A stretch of DNA of 64,000 bases, taken from contig JXTB01000544.1 of NCBI GenBank assembly GCA_002914805.1, positions 190,364 to 254,363 of the forward strand, written 5' to 3'. A model generated the notes under the pieces. The model searched no databases. It was given only the letters and a program-made list of their open reading frames with translations, and was not told the DNA's origin. The first letter of the stretch is position 1. Each line of letters starts with the position of its first letter. Below are positions 1-12,886 of this stretch, piece after piece. This DNA is from Parasponia andersonii (Eukaryota > Streptophyta > Magnoliopsida > Rosales > Cannabaceae). A program made the position numbers and the translations under genes.

Positions 1-1690
1 ATATAATTGATAATATAATAGATTATTATTGTTATATTATTATAATTATATTTTTGCAATAAGTATTATTCATTCTTTACACATATGCTTATTTTGGCTA
101 ATATTAATTAAGTTGATACTTTATATAGGATTTATGTAGGACTCAATCTATTAATTATAATCTCACAGTAATAGACTGACATCTTATATAATATTAGGCT
201 TCTTAAAATACCTTATAACATAATTATTATTATTATTATAAACAAGATTATAACTCAAGACCTATATATTAAAACGAGCTATCTTATACATATAACTAGT
301 GAACAAGAAAACTAAGAACTAGAATTAAAACTAAGAACTTGAGTCGAGGATATATAAGTCTTTTTATATATATATATATATTTTTTTAAAAAGAGATATA
401 TTTTCTAAATTCACTATTTAGAATAGTAGTTAGTCTCATATTTTGATATAAATTCTTATAAATATTATTTTTGTTGTTTTTCTTTTCTACGTTAGGCAAA
501 TCAAACTCGCCACTATTGAAAATAAGTAAAATAAGTACACGAGGGTGCAATCTTATTATTAGAAACTTGCTCTAATAATATTACTTTAAGAGGGCCAAAA
601 AAAAAGAGAAAAATATTTCACCATTCAAGCAATCAATTTCATCATTTTTTATCTTTTTTTTTTTGAATGAAATTCGTTTAGGAATTATATTAACGACCGA
701 TTAAACAACTCCATCAAATACAACGATTACAATGAAAGGGTTCATAAGAGCACCCTACCCAAGAGAAAAAAAAACAACAATATCCAAACCCACAATTGAC
801 AATTGTGAGACACAAAGTCTATTAAGATGTGTGAGACAGTCCAGCAAAAAGTAGACAAAATAAATTCTACCACCTATAGAGATTGAAAGCTCAAAAGTAG
901 TCCTTAGAGCCATCATTTACTCTTTGAAAGCCTTTTTTAGTAAATACCACAACGGACCTTTAGCGTCCATCATTAGACACCATAACAAACTCTTAACATC
1001 GATCAATAAATACCATATCAGACTTTTAGCATCCATTAGTAGACTCCTAACATAATTAATCTTACAGATTTAGTTCTCAAAATTTTAAATCTAGAAAAAA
1101 ACCTACAAAATACAAACAAAAAAAATATAAAAAATAACAAAATTCACACAGATTTAAAATTAAGTGGGACAAAAATATCCATAAAACTAGGTCTATGGAA
1201 CACAACTTTCACGTAGAATAACTTATTATAATGAAAAAATAAATAACTTATTATAATGAAAAAATAAAGGGAAAAAAACAGGTATAATCCCTACTGGAGA
1301 GAGATATCTCTCCATTCGATAGATTACAAATATAAGTAATCTCATAGCACCGTCGTGGTTTCAACACATCGACGATAGAAGAAAAGAGATGGCAGAGAAA
1401 GGGGCACGAGTGCACACGTGTGTCTAAAGAACAAAATGATAAAGTTTCAAAAAAAAATTCCCTTTTTCTTTATTTTTTTTAATAAATTTTTTATTCTTTC
1501 CATTCAAAGAACTCTTTTTTTTTTTGAAAAATTTAAAAATAAGATATTTCTTTTTACATTTAAAAAAACATTTTTTCATATTTTGCTATTAGATTATAAT
1601 AGTACTAATTAATGTAATTTAATAGTGATTAATAGGATTACTAGTAGTACTTTAATTACTATCATTTTGTAGAGAGAGAAAGTGAAGGGA
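1..1690. other. AT-rich intergenic DNA upstream of the YTH gene
   Basis: No gene is supported here. The stretch is AT-rich with homopolymer runs. At about 652-664 a poly-T run precedes sequence resembling the antisense 3' end of a retroposon. Around 925-1045 two imperfect units of roughly 70 bases follow each other; each contains a form of 'aaatacca', then 'tttagc.tccat', then 'agac'. A CACGTG G-box lies near 1414-1419, about 390 bases before the YTH start codon, and may be a promoter element. The short ORFs here are low-complexity (Phe/Lys-rich) and are not believed. Confidence 0.5.
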
Positions 1691-1803
1691 AGAGATGGAT
1701 AATAACCAATAGGCAATGGGTAGATACTCCTCATATGTGTCGTCTGTTCTTGCTTATTAGATTCGTCTTTTGAAGAAAGATCTTCTTTCTTTTTGATTCA
1801 TTC

Positions 1804-4800
1804 ATGGCGGCAACAACCCAACCACAGGGTCCAGATCGTACGTCGCCATCTGGTACGTCTTCACCAACCAAAACCCATCTCCCAAAACCACTTCTTTTCT
1901 CCTTTTTGGCCTCTTGGTTATCAAATCATTATTTTCGTCTTTTCAATTCATGTTCTTTCGCTTTCTCTTTCGTTTTTCTTTGATGGGTTTCTTTTAATTT
2001 TGATGTAAAGCCTTGAATTGGACATGATCATGGGTCTCTAGACTTTTAATTATGCTTACGGTTTCAACCAAGTTGTATCACTGTTGTTGGAGAGTTGGGG
2101 ATTTGATACTTGTCCAGTCTGACGGTGTGAGAATTGGGCATTGTTTTTTGTGTATTGTGGCGTATGTATATAGCCTTGTTTGTATAATTGAGACCTTGAT
2201 CTGCCTTACCGGATGCTTAGGAGTGCTTATCATGGAGATCTAGGATCTGGGTGTTGTAAAGTGACCTCTTTTTTGTGGTTTTCATGTTTGAAATTTCTTG
2301 TAAGAGGTCTCTGCTTAGGTTTTCTCTCTAGACTTGGTCAAAGATTCGATATGGTTGGTTTCTTAAGCGACTTGAATTTTTATCATGTCCATCTTTTTGT
2401 TTGTGGATTCTATTAAGAAATGGAGCTCTTCGTATCTGTGGTTTGTTGTAATAATTGAAGGAAGCATGAACGCCAACACTGTATTACATTAGCAAGAATT
2501 GTTGTGACTGAATCAATCAGTTACTATGCTATTTTTGCTAACTTAGTATCATTAACATTAAACTATCGCTCATCCTTTTCCCGTCTCTCTTCACCATCAT
2601 TGTTCTCATGATGAAAATATCATTGTGGACTGTTTCTTTTACTGGAGAGGCACATTGAAGTTTACCAATGTCATTGTTTTCCTTAGTATGAGATGAAATG
2701 GGGAGCAAGTGCAAATTGACTGTCTTGGATAATTGACAATTGTGGAGGACATGTTTCGTAGAGACTTCTTAAAACAAGATCTGCTGTATTAACTTTGCTA
2801 TATTTACCCAATTGTTAAAACATATATTTGGTTTTGGAGGAAATGAGAGTTGTGAGGAGAATTTCTAGTTCCAAGTAAAGTTATGGGCATCATCAATTAT
2901 TAGCAAGATGCGAACTAGAGAATGTTATGAAGATGTGAGATTGCTAATTTCCTAGAAGGGTGACTGTTAGAAAGTGGTCATCATTGATTTCTAAATTGTA
3001 ATACCCATCACATGTCGGTTTGGACATTAAGCAAAAGAGTGGCAAACATAAGTCGGACAAAACCATCCAGAAAGCATTTTAGTAAGAAGCCCAAAACTTT
3101 ACAAACTTACATAAAAATGTCTAAGGAGAATGCAATTTAGGGTTTTAAATTATAACTGTCTATTCCATGTTAGCAACTAATTAGAATATAATACTATTAG
3201 TGGTCCACCTCTTAACAGCTTAAACTTTTGCGACGGTTTGGTAATCTAACTGGACAAAATTTGTTTCTATTTCATAACAATGAAGATAGCTTTTTACCGA
3301 GTTATGCTGATGCAAACTAATTTGAAATTGGTCTGCAACAAAAATTATAGGAAGGTTTAAATTTAAGCGTATCTGTATGATGATCAATTTTTTGATTTGA
3401 GTATATTTGTGTTATAATGTCATTTCACTTTATTGTCTTACTTTCAGACCATTATTTATTATATCTTAAAGTGAATTTCTTTTGGAAATGCCGGCCACTG
3501 AGGTTCCAATTCTCAATTCCTTTTCGCATTTTTTTTGAGAAAAAAAAAGAAAGAAAAAGAGGAATGGTTTCTTTTCATTTGACCGTGCAATTTTGGCGGA
3601 AATTCTTTTCTACATATTCATTACAAAGCCTGTTGATGTGAACATGATTACTATCTATATATTCATATTATTCTATTTATCATGTGTGCATAGGTGTGCA
3701 CGTCTGGATTTGTGCGCACATATTCATTACTTCAAGTTTTCCTATCCCCGAATTTTGCTTTGGCAATTATTTGTTCTGCCTGTGTTTCACTCTTCTCTAA
3801 GTCACTTAGCCTACTGATGTGGATGCAGAAGAAAAACCTGCTGAACTAGATAATGTGAAGGAGCAGGTAGTTCCGAGTTCTTTGATGCTTGTGTTGATTG
3901 CTTTTTCTATATGAATAGGTTTGTTTCTTTAGACTTCTTGTCTGATAGAAATATGTTTATTTCTTTTGGTCGCAGCACTCAGGCAAAAATGATAGGTCAG
4001 TTTCTCCAGGCAAAAATGATAGGTCAGTTTCTCCTAATCCTTCTTCAGATGCTGCCACCATAGGTCATCTCAGGGATCCACTGGTTCAATCGGGATCTTT
4101 GGCTTCTGGTGGAGATCGAACAGTCTATCCTCATAACATCTATGCTCCACAGGCCCAGACATTCTACTATAGAGGTTTGTCCTTGATTCCTTCGTCTATA
4201 ATGGAGGCCAAGAAACTTGGCCAATCATTCCGCCTGGTTTCCTGTTCAATCATTTGTTTATTACCTTCTAATTAATAGTTGTCCTCATTAATGTGGCTTT
4301 CTTTCTGTATGAGTACTGCATTCTGATACGTTGTTGAGGATTATGGACCATTTTTGTACATTTGAACAGATCTAGCACTTAGAAATTTCTGTGAATACCT
4401 GAAGTCAGTTAAAGCGAATAAGCGATTAGGTGAAAATGATGATAATATTTCATGTCTATGTCACCATGAAGTCTTTTATGTTTGTCAAGTTGGGTCGATT
4501 TGAAAATGTACAATGTTTAAAATACTAGATAATTTTTTGACTTCTATATGTCTTGTTAATATCAGTTGAAATCTGGGGTTTTTCTATCACCTGAAACTGC
4601 GAAGTGAGAATTATTCCTTAAAGAATGTAATCCAAAATCAACAATGTTTCAGGTCTCCAGAATTGTTATAGGTGCAGATACATCAAGTTCAAGTCTGCTT
4701 ATAGATTCATAGAATTTCTTTTCCCTTACTTAAGATCCCAAATTTAGGGAGAGCTTGTTTAAATTGGGGATTGAAACTTGTTGGCTTTGGCAATTCTTTC

Positions 4801-7800
4801 GAGATTTGAAACTTGTGCTAGAACTCTACAATTCTTGTTCTGTAACCCATTCATGTTGAATCAAAAGGAGCGTTCGTGGTAATTCTTGAATACTAAAATT
4901 ATGTATTTACTTGTGTGTTATCAAAAGATTAAAACAACATAATTTATCATAAAACTCTAGGATAAGATATAGATATAGGACATAAATAACTAGGTTAGTT
5001 ATAGAAACATATATACATTTATATAAAAGCTGGTAATTAAATAAATTGAGAATAAGAAGATGAAACAAAAGACTATAATATAAATATCTTAAGCACTGAA
5101 ATATAATTAAGATTAAATTACTGAGTACTTGAATGAAAAAGGGAATTGGAGATGAAATTCTTAAACAGGAAATAAGTAATTAGCTATATACTAATGTGAG
5201 AATTAACACGTGTTGGGGCCTTTTGAATGGCTCAACATTTATAGAGTCGTTAAAATGCATGTGTGTATGTAAAAATGTGACATTGATGGTGTTTTGAATG
5301 AAGAAATGTCGCTCTATATATGCTGACCAAGAACTTGATCATTCATATTACGAGCTTCATTATATAAAAATAAAATAATGTACAAAGCTTGAGTGATCAA
5401 ACTAAAGATATGTACCTATGTCCATGATGATCAATTGATTGTTTATGCATGTAAATATACAATAGTAAAAATATAGACAAGAAAATGATGTAGAAACTTA
5501 ACTTAAGAGACACTTGGTCCGGCGAGAAGACTTTAGGGCTGCTTTTTGTAAGAAAAACCAGCTGATCATGCATGCATTTATGGAAACGGACAGTTTATAG
5601 GGTGTAACTGCAGCTGAAATGAAGGTATTAGACTAGAAATATTGTACTTGATGTTGTATAGAAGTATGGAGATGATTTTAGCCTATTGGGTGAGTGAAAA
5701 GTGAGAAAAAGTATGAGTTTCAGCCACTACAGTGGCTGGTTACGAAAATGGCAGGAGAACAGAGAGAGAGAAAGCTAGAAAAGTGATGAAAAAGGGGCTG
5801 GTTGTTGTGTTAGAGTGTGTGAAGACTGCTCCTTATTTATAAGCAGCCAAGACTTGGAGATTAAGTAGCTAGTGGGGAACAAAAATATCCCCCAGCTGCC
5901 AAGTGTCAAAAACTGCTCATTCTTGTCTCCTTGGATCTGGTCCCACCCATGGTTTTAGTGAAAAGGGATCAGTAGGTACCATAAAACTGCCTAGAATACT
6001 TTTAGAAACTTGTAAACTGCCTTAGAGTGCATTTAGGAGCTGCCACCTTAGCAGTTTCATAGAAAACCAGCAACTAATAAACCAGAAACCACCTGGTTTA
6101 GGGGGTTAATCCTTATTAAACAACTTGGTATTTAGCTAGAATATTTCTGCATGTGTACAATGGCTGGTTTCCTTTAATTTTGTGCATATAATCTATGTTC
6201 TAGTAGGGTAAAATACCCTAGTTCGGTTCAAGTTTCTAACCCCTAAAATACCACTGTTCTGCTTATTTTCCTCTATTTTCCTTCAGTTTCAGTTTCAACA
6301 ATACTCAAACTTAATCTAATAATGATCTTAGCTTAATTAACTCTATTGTAATCATGTTTAGGAATTTACCCCAAAACAAGGAGAATATAGTATTTGATGG
6401 CGAGGGATTTCCTTAGCCCCTTGCTTTTCATTTATACATGTGATGCATCATGCATCTGCTGTCACTACCTTTGCTAGCTGCATTGAAACGTACAGCACTG
6501 TTGATTTTCATTTTTGTGGCTAGAGTACCTATGATGAATTATGGGTTAGCTGTACAATAATTACTGATCATGAATTTCTTGGTTATTGAGAAAGTAAGAG
6601 GTTTTCAACTAATGAAGTTCATTCTTGATGGTTTAGTTTCTCATGGATTTTGTCGTTGTATCATTCTGCGTTCAAGCTATTGTTACGAACAAAAACTGAA
6701 GACGAAATTTTCTTCTGGAACTCCAGGTTATGATAATGGAGCTGGTGAATGGGATGAATATCCTCAGTACGTTAATGCTGAAGGATTGGAAATTGGATCT
6801 CCTGTGGGTATTATTTTTGTTTGTTTTCATTTCATATTTAAACATTATCCTTTAATGTAACTTACTGCATTTTTCTTTGGTACTCATTCTTAATTAGGGC
6901 CTCTACAATGAGAATCCTTCTCTTGTCTTCCATTCTGGTTATGGTTACAATCCACAAATGCCATACGGACCTTATTCCCCAGTTACAACGCCGTTGCCTT
7001 CTGTCGGTGGAGATGCACAGCTGTACTCCCCGCAGCAATATCCATATTCAGGGCCACCTTATTATCAGCAATTGGGTCCACCTAGTATGCCTTATATAAA
7101 TTCAGCAACTCCAGTTTCGCAGCCAGAGCTCAGTACACTACTAAGTGTTGACCAACAAGGTGATAGCATGCTTTTTGGACCTAGGCCTGGCTATTCTGCT
7201 GTAGGTTCTTTTGGCAGAGGCAGTTTCCCTGGAAATCCTGGTACTCTTGGTTTTCATGATTTGCAGCAAGGTTTTGATGGATTGAGATCTGGAGGAATTT
7301 GGTCAGATTGGTCGAAACCCTCAGACAGGCATAGATCTTTGACTCCCTTGTCACCAGCAGCATCTCCACAGCCGATTGGCCCAGTTGGTTCATTTGGGCA
7401 GAATGTTGGAATGGTTTGTTCTCTTTCTTTTGCTCTCCTCTGTGTTGTTGAGAATTCAACTGGCTTTTCAGTACAATTTGGTAACGTTTCTTTCTTTAAA
7501 GTTTGAAGAATGGTCATGTCTAGCTACTATACCATACTTTATTTACAATTTAGTTTGAATGTTTACCAATGTGCGTAGGAGATTCTTATAGTCCTATTTT
7601 CATCACATTGTATGACTGCCTTCCTGATTTGTCTTGCATGTAAAGAAATCTTCATTTTTAGGACCTAGGGTATAACCAGTGTAAGACTCCATAGATGTTA
7701 ATGTAAATTCTGACTATTTGATATTTCCAGGCTTCTCAACACCAAAGGTCAGCATATGGGTTTGGATCTGGTTCAAATTCTTTTAGTAGAGGCTACATGC

Positions 7801-10008
7801 CCAGCGGCTTTAATCAGGGCTCTAGTGCATCCTTTGCTAGTTTGGGAACAAACAGTAGGGGTTGGCTATCACTTGACACTAGCAAACGGCGAGTGAGGGG
7901 CAACGTTTCAGTGTGCAGCTGTAATGGAACTCTTGATATTCTTAATGAGCAGAACCGAGGACCAAGGGCCTCGAAGCCAAAGACTCAAATCATAGCTGAT
8001 GGTACCTCTGCAGACAATAACAAACATAACGATACGGCTGTTAAGGTCCATGATGAATCATACAATCAGCTGGACTTTTTAACAGAGTACAAGGAAGCTA
8101 AATTCTTTATCATCAAATCGTACAGTGAAGATAATGTTCACAAGAGTATCAAGTATGGTGTTTGGGCCAGCACACCTAATGGAAACAGAAAGTTAGATAC
8201 TGCATACCGTGAAGCTAAGGAAAAACAAGATACCTGCCCAGTCTTTCTCTTTTTTTCGGTATATATCTGATCCATTCTGGGGAAACTCATAATATATACT
8301 CTGTACTATCATTTTTGTTTGAAACCCATTTTATCTAATTCATCTCTGCCTGAACGATAGTGTTTAATCAGGTGAGGGGAAAAATATTTTCTTTTTTTCA
8401 GCCTTTTCCTAAAACTTAAATCTGGAAAAAGAATCTTGTTACTCTTTGGTTACCACAGGTTAATTTCGACTATTTCATTCTTATGACAAACTTTTTCGTG
8501 ACAATGTTTTCTCATTTCTGAAGTTTATTTTATCGTTTTAAGAAAAATTTAATTCTTTGAAATTCATGGTAAGTTTTGTGAAATGCAGACAGTTTTTTGA
8601 AATTTTATCATCGAGTATGCATCTTAGTTCAATTTCTAGTATCAAATACTTTAGTGCGCACGCGCACACACACACATATATATATATATGTATGTTCTTT
8701 AACATTGATATTGATCTGTCTAACACGCGAATAAATTGTTGTTTGATGTAAATTTTTTCCATTCTTTTCCTAATTCTGGTTGAAAGTTTTGGATGTTTCT
8801 TCCGTAATTTGGCTTACTACTTACATCTAATGTGAACTTTTTTTTTCTTTGAATTGTAATAACATGAAGGTGAATGCTAGTGCTCAGTTTTGTGGGGTAG
8901 CTGAAATGGTTGGGCCTGTTGATTTTGACAAGAGTGTAGATTACTGGCAGCAAGATAAATGGAGTGGGCAGTTTCCTGTCAAGTGGCATCTCATTAAAGA
9001 TGTACCCAATAGTCAGTTTCGTCATATCGTGCTCGAGAATAATGACAACAAGCCTGTAACCAACAGTCGAGACACCCAAGAGGTGAGAAGTACAGACTCG
9101 CCTTTTTGTTTTACTTGGTTTGCAAGTAGATATTCAATTGTTTCTTTCGTGCTTAACCTTATAGTAAGGCATTTTAAGTCTCATTAAAGGTTTAAACCAA
9201 GCTGCTGTACATCGAACTGGCTGATTTTGTGTTAGTGGTTATGATAGACTACTAGATTCTGTTGTCTTTGCTGGAAAGGACTTCCATTTTGTTTATACCA
9301 TGTAATGAACAAGAATATGTTTAGCATAATGAACAAGACTACTAAAGGTTTTATGTTTAGCTCCTGAGGTGGCTTGGTCTTTGAGTTCTAAGGTCTTGGA
9401 ATATGGTTTATCTTATCTTTCTTTTCTTCTTAATTCCTAATTGCATAATGATCGTGATTCCAGATTTTAGGGGACCTAATCTTTGGTTTTAGGTCATTCA
9501 CCATATTTCTCTCTCTTATTTTCCTTTTCTGGTTTAAAAAAATGGAATCAAAGATTTTGAGAACTTATTGTTAGTGAAGTATTCAGACACTCGACCCTTA
9601 TTTGCCCTTCGTTGTGCTTTGATTTGAACTTTGCAGGTAAAATTGGAGCAGGGCATTGAGATGTTGAACATTTTCAAAAATTATGAAACCGATATGTCCA
9701 TTCTAGATGATTTTGGTTTCTATGAAGACAGGCAGAAAGCAATGCAAGAGAGGAAGGCCCGACAGCAAGCCAGCCTAGTGGCGGTTGGTGTAGTAAACGA
9801 TAATGAGCATCGAAATGCTGTTGCATTAACTGGCGGTTTTATAAAGCAGATGTCTAAGAGTTTTGCTCAAGTTGTACGCTTAGATGAGGGTAGTAAAGAA
9901 GCTTCCCTTACTGAAAGAGCTACTTCTGCCAATGATATCTCCGTGGGCAACATAGTAAAATTTGAAGATGCTATTACAGCAGCTGTGTCTTCTGCTCAGA
10001 GCAGTTAA
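1804..10008 (+). CDS. YTH-domain m6A reader, ECT (YTHDF-like) family
   Basis: Cytoplasmic-type reader of N6-methyladenosine in mRNA. Modelled coding exons: 1804-1852, 3829-3866, 3976-4174, 6727-6803, 6898-7413, 7731-8258, 8870-9082, 9637-10008 (663 aa). All junctions are GT-AG and stay in phase. The first ~400 residues are Tyr/Pro/Gly/Ser-rich and disordered, as in ECT proteins. A conserved ECT stretch, [10 protein letters not shown], precedes the YTH domain (about residues 416-555). The tryptophans expected to cage the methyl group are W438 (GVWAS), W495 and W500 (YWQQDKW). The domain is split over exons 6-8, with the ECT-typical CPVFLFFS ending exon 6. Exon 3 carries a perfect 9-residue tandem repeat (residues 32-49). 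Least certain are the short exon 2 and the exon 4 donor (GTGGGT at 6804). I see no truncation. The family is certain; the paralogue number is not. Confidence 0.93.
3982..4035 (+). repeat. 27-base in-frame tandem repeat in YTH exon 3
   Basis: Two adjacent copies, 3982-4008 and 4009-4035, each encode GKNDRSVSP and differ only in the last base (CCA/CCT). The duplication keeps the frame in the disordered N-terminal region. Confidence 0.9.
4175..6726 (+). other. Large intron 3 of the YTH gene (2.55 kb)
   Basis: No exon of the YTH gene is seen inside. The middle part (about 4880-6330) differs in character from the flanks: it contains a TATA-like stretch near 5833, purine runs near 5760-5790 and CACGTG at about 5209-5214. 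This looks like an inserted non-coding element, perhaps an old solo LTR, but I could not find convincing terminal repeats or a target-site duplication. Confidence 0.35.
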
Positions 10009-11221
10009 TATACTGGTCAGGTTTGCTCTGCCTGTGCCATACGCACAAACTTCAATTCTACTATGGTTTCATTATTTTGTGAGAAGATAGGCTCTGATGT
10101 CCCTCTTTATTTATTGTAAGTGCATCAATATCTGAATGGAAAGGTCTTTTACAAGTTCTACGAAGCTGATGAGCTTCATGTATAATAATATGCTTCACGA
10201 GTGCTGCATTTTAAATGTAGCCATTAGTTTTTCCTTTTGATAAGTTTGTTTTTGGTGAGAGTAGTTTTGTGTAGATATTGGCTGTCATTTTGCCTTCGTA
10301 AAGCTCTACATCTTCTCTGGCAATAAGAAACAATGCAAAAGACGTCAAAAGAAATATTTTTATTTGCTCCTTTCTTCACTCTCCTAGTACTTTATTACCT
10401 ATATGTTGGTGCAAAGGCGAACTTTATCAGTAACCTCTGTTAATAAAAATGTTACGTTTTGAGATCTATCAATTTGGTTTTTGTTAGCATGACTTTCATA
10501 TTTTACATTAGCTGCTGTGGTCGTATGCATAATTGCAGAGGAATTCATTTCAGTAACCGGAGTTAGTGCTGGCCACAGTGCGACTATTGTATCACAACGA
10601 TCCATTTTTGTGGTTCAGTGAGACCCACGTGAGGTTCACGGAATGGATGATTGTGATTGGTCAAATATTTCTGACTTAAGGCTAGTTAATTGTGTCTGCC
10701 TTAAGCATAGCTGCATCTGGGGTGGTTTTGTTATTTTTTGGCTATATAATGAGCATTGTGGTAAGATAGGAATAAAAGGAATTTTTGTTAATCCTGAGGA
10801 TATTCAAATTGATAGCATGTGATAGAATCGAGTTTTGGGTGGTTTGTGGTTAGTTAATTTTAAATATTCAAGACTTCCCAAGTATTAGTTTGATCGGAGT
10901 GTTTTTCTAGAGAAAGCTGACAGACCAGTGAGAGGGCTACGCTACTAAATCTAATTTCGTCCTTGAACCAATAATGGTACACACGAGTCACAACTTGTGG
11001 CCCATGGATTGCAGCTTGTGAGCTCATTCTAGGCCCAAGATTTTAGCCAGAATTATGTCCTCGCAATTTTTTCTTCTTAATTTCTTACGCTTCCAGTTCC
11101 AACTTAAAAAATTTTACAATCTGTATTTTGTCTTTACTAGGTATGTAGATGTACATAGTTTACCATATCATTGACAAAAACATTGGGAATACAATATAAA
11201 TACATCAGTGCTTGCAAACTT
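10009..11221. other. 3' UTR of the YTH gene and intergenic DNA
   Basis: Follows the TAA at 10006-10008. The first few hundred bases are probably 3' UTR. Beyond about 10620 there is no recognisable gene, RNA or repeat. Confidence 0.4.
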
Positions 11222-12087
11222 AGGTGGAGTTTGGTAGGATGGAATGAAATTAAATGGAACATCGTAACGGGAACAAGAATGGAAAAGAAAAGAAAAGTGA
11301 TTATTTTGTTTGATTGAAATTTTGGAAACAACTATAAAATGTAATGGAATTAACTGTGTGTTTGGACTAATATATCCCTAATTTTGAATTAATTTTTTTT
11401 AAGAAATAAATGCTATCACTATTGGGAAAAAGAAAATAGTTAAGTTTATGGTAATGATTAAATAGATCCAATTACCAAATATAAAAATAGATTAAATTTC
11501 TTATGGTAGTAAAATTAATATTTTAATGATTTCTCACTATTATTTACCATATAAATATAAAATACAAAATGTATATTAGAAAACAAAAATATAGTAATTG
11601 GATGATATGAGGAAAAAGATGATTTGTAGGTGATTTAGTCATAAATATGGATATAAATTTTACACTTAATTTAGTCATAGATAAGAGGAAGAAGATGATA
11701 ACGAGGAGGCAAAACATATTAAAAAGGGGCAAAAAAGAAAAAAATATCTTATTTAAGAATGAAATAAATTCTACGTCTATTTTCAAGTCTAATTCTAATT
11801 CTTTTATTTGATATAATAGTCATTACATTATAAAAACCATTCATAAGTAAAAAGTGAAACTAAACAATATAAAACTATTATATTCCATTACATTTCACTA
11901 AATATCACCTTAGTCCGATCAATAACCAAATCAAGTCTAATTCTAATTCTTTTATTTGATATAATAGTCATTACATTATAAAAACCATTCATAAGTAAAA
12001 AGTGAAACTAAACAATATAAAACTATTATATTCCATTACATTTCACTAAATATCACCTTAGTCCGATCAATAACCAAACCCCATCTA
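11222..12087. mobile_element. MITE-like element with TTTGGT-containing inverted ends
   Basis: The left end (aggtggagtttggta at 11222) and the reverse complement of the right end (agatggggtttggtt, ending at 12087) match at about 12 of 15 positions. The interior is AT-rich and non-coding, with inward-facing variants of 'ggaatgaaat' and 'attccattac'. This is the build of a non-autonomous plant DNA transposon. The superfamily is not certain and no clear target-site duplication was seen. Confidence 0.5.
11783..12078. repeat. Perfect 148-base tandem duplication
   Basis: Copies at 11783-11930 and 11931-12078 appear identical by eye, each running from 'tcaagtctaattc' to 'caataaccaaa'. Identity over 148 bases points to a recent event or an assembly duplication. 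It lies inside the right half of the MITE-like element. Confidence 0.92.
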
Positions 12088-12161
12088 TATCGAGGTTTGA
12101 GGTTTACATCCGCACCAAAATAAGTACAGATCCTTTGACCGAAGGATGTGGACTTGTGATT

Positions 12162-12340
12162 GAAACTTAGGAGAAGCGAGCAGGATTCCATGCTGCGCTT
12201 TTTTCATTGGCGAGCTTGACACCTTTGCTATCCCGGAACTTGGAATCGTCTCCAGGAAGCAAACAAGAGACTATGCTGAGAAGCTCATCGACTTGGACAA
12301 AGAAAATACTGGGTTGTTCCAGCAATGGTTGTTGGGGTAG
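12162..12340 (+). other. Short unrecognised ORF fragment (57 codons)
   Basis: A frame open from about 12164 to a TAG at 12338-12340 reads like protein in its second half, with charged helical sequence including GELDTFAIPELG and YAEKLIDLDKE. No initiator Met is in frame and I do not recognise a family. It could be the last exon of a decayed gene or chance. No function is proposed. Confidence 0.2.
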
Positions 12341-12886
12341 GCCTAGCTGGTTCTAGATTTCTTATATTCACGCAAGAAATGATTTCACAAATATTCTTTA
12401 GCTACTAAAAGATAATTTTGTCACATTTTTAATAATTTTTACGAGGATGGATCAAAATAACTGGCTCATTTTTCAGCATTTATCGGTTAGGATGTAAGGA
12501 AGATTATATATTGCATACTTGAGGAAATTCAAGTCAAAATAACTACGAGGAATTCGTTGCTTTCTTCGTAGTTTCACCACCTTGAAACGGTGGTCTATAT
12601 CTGCCACAAATAAATTTGAACTGAAACATAAGCCCTTTTGTGTGATCTTTTAAACAAACAAAAGATCAAAACCACAGAATAGATTAGACTGGAAAGAGCA
12701 AATAAATGTCCAGTGATGATCGAATGTATGGAGGCATTAATATACCTAACAAAATAACCATTACCGAAAACCAAAAAAATAAAATAAAAAGAGGTCCATT
12801 AAGAGTTTCATCATCTGACATAATATTCCACAAGATAAATTGATTGGAAAAGCCCGAGAAACTGAATCCCTTACTTCTGTTGAATC
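12341..12886. other. 3' flank of RPN6
   Basis: AT-rich DNA downstream of the minus-strand RPN6 stop codon. The part nearest 12886 is expected to be its 3' UTR. No other gene is supported. Confidence 0.4.

Noticed and set aside
1418-1612. Phe/Lys-rich 64-codon ORF
   Set aside because: A translation of A/T homopolymers; no promoter or domain.
3810-3866. Longer YTH exon 2 starting at the upstream AG (3809)
   Set aside because: It would put a stop in frame three codons in; the acceptor at 3828 keeps the frame open.
7181-7517. Minus-strand ORFs opposite YTH exon 5
   Set aside because: Antisense shadows of a Ser/Pro/Gln-rich exon, with no family resemblance.
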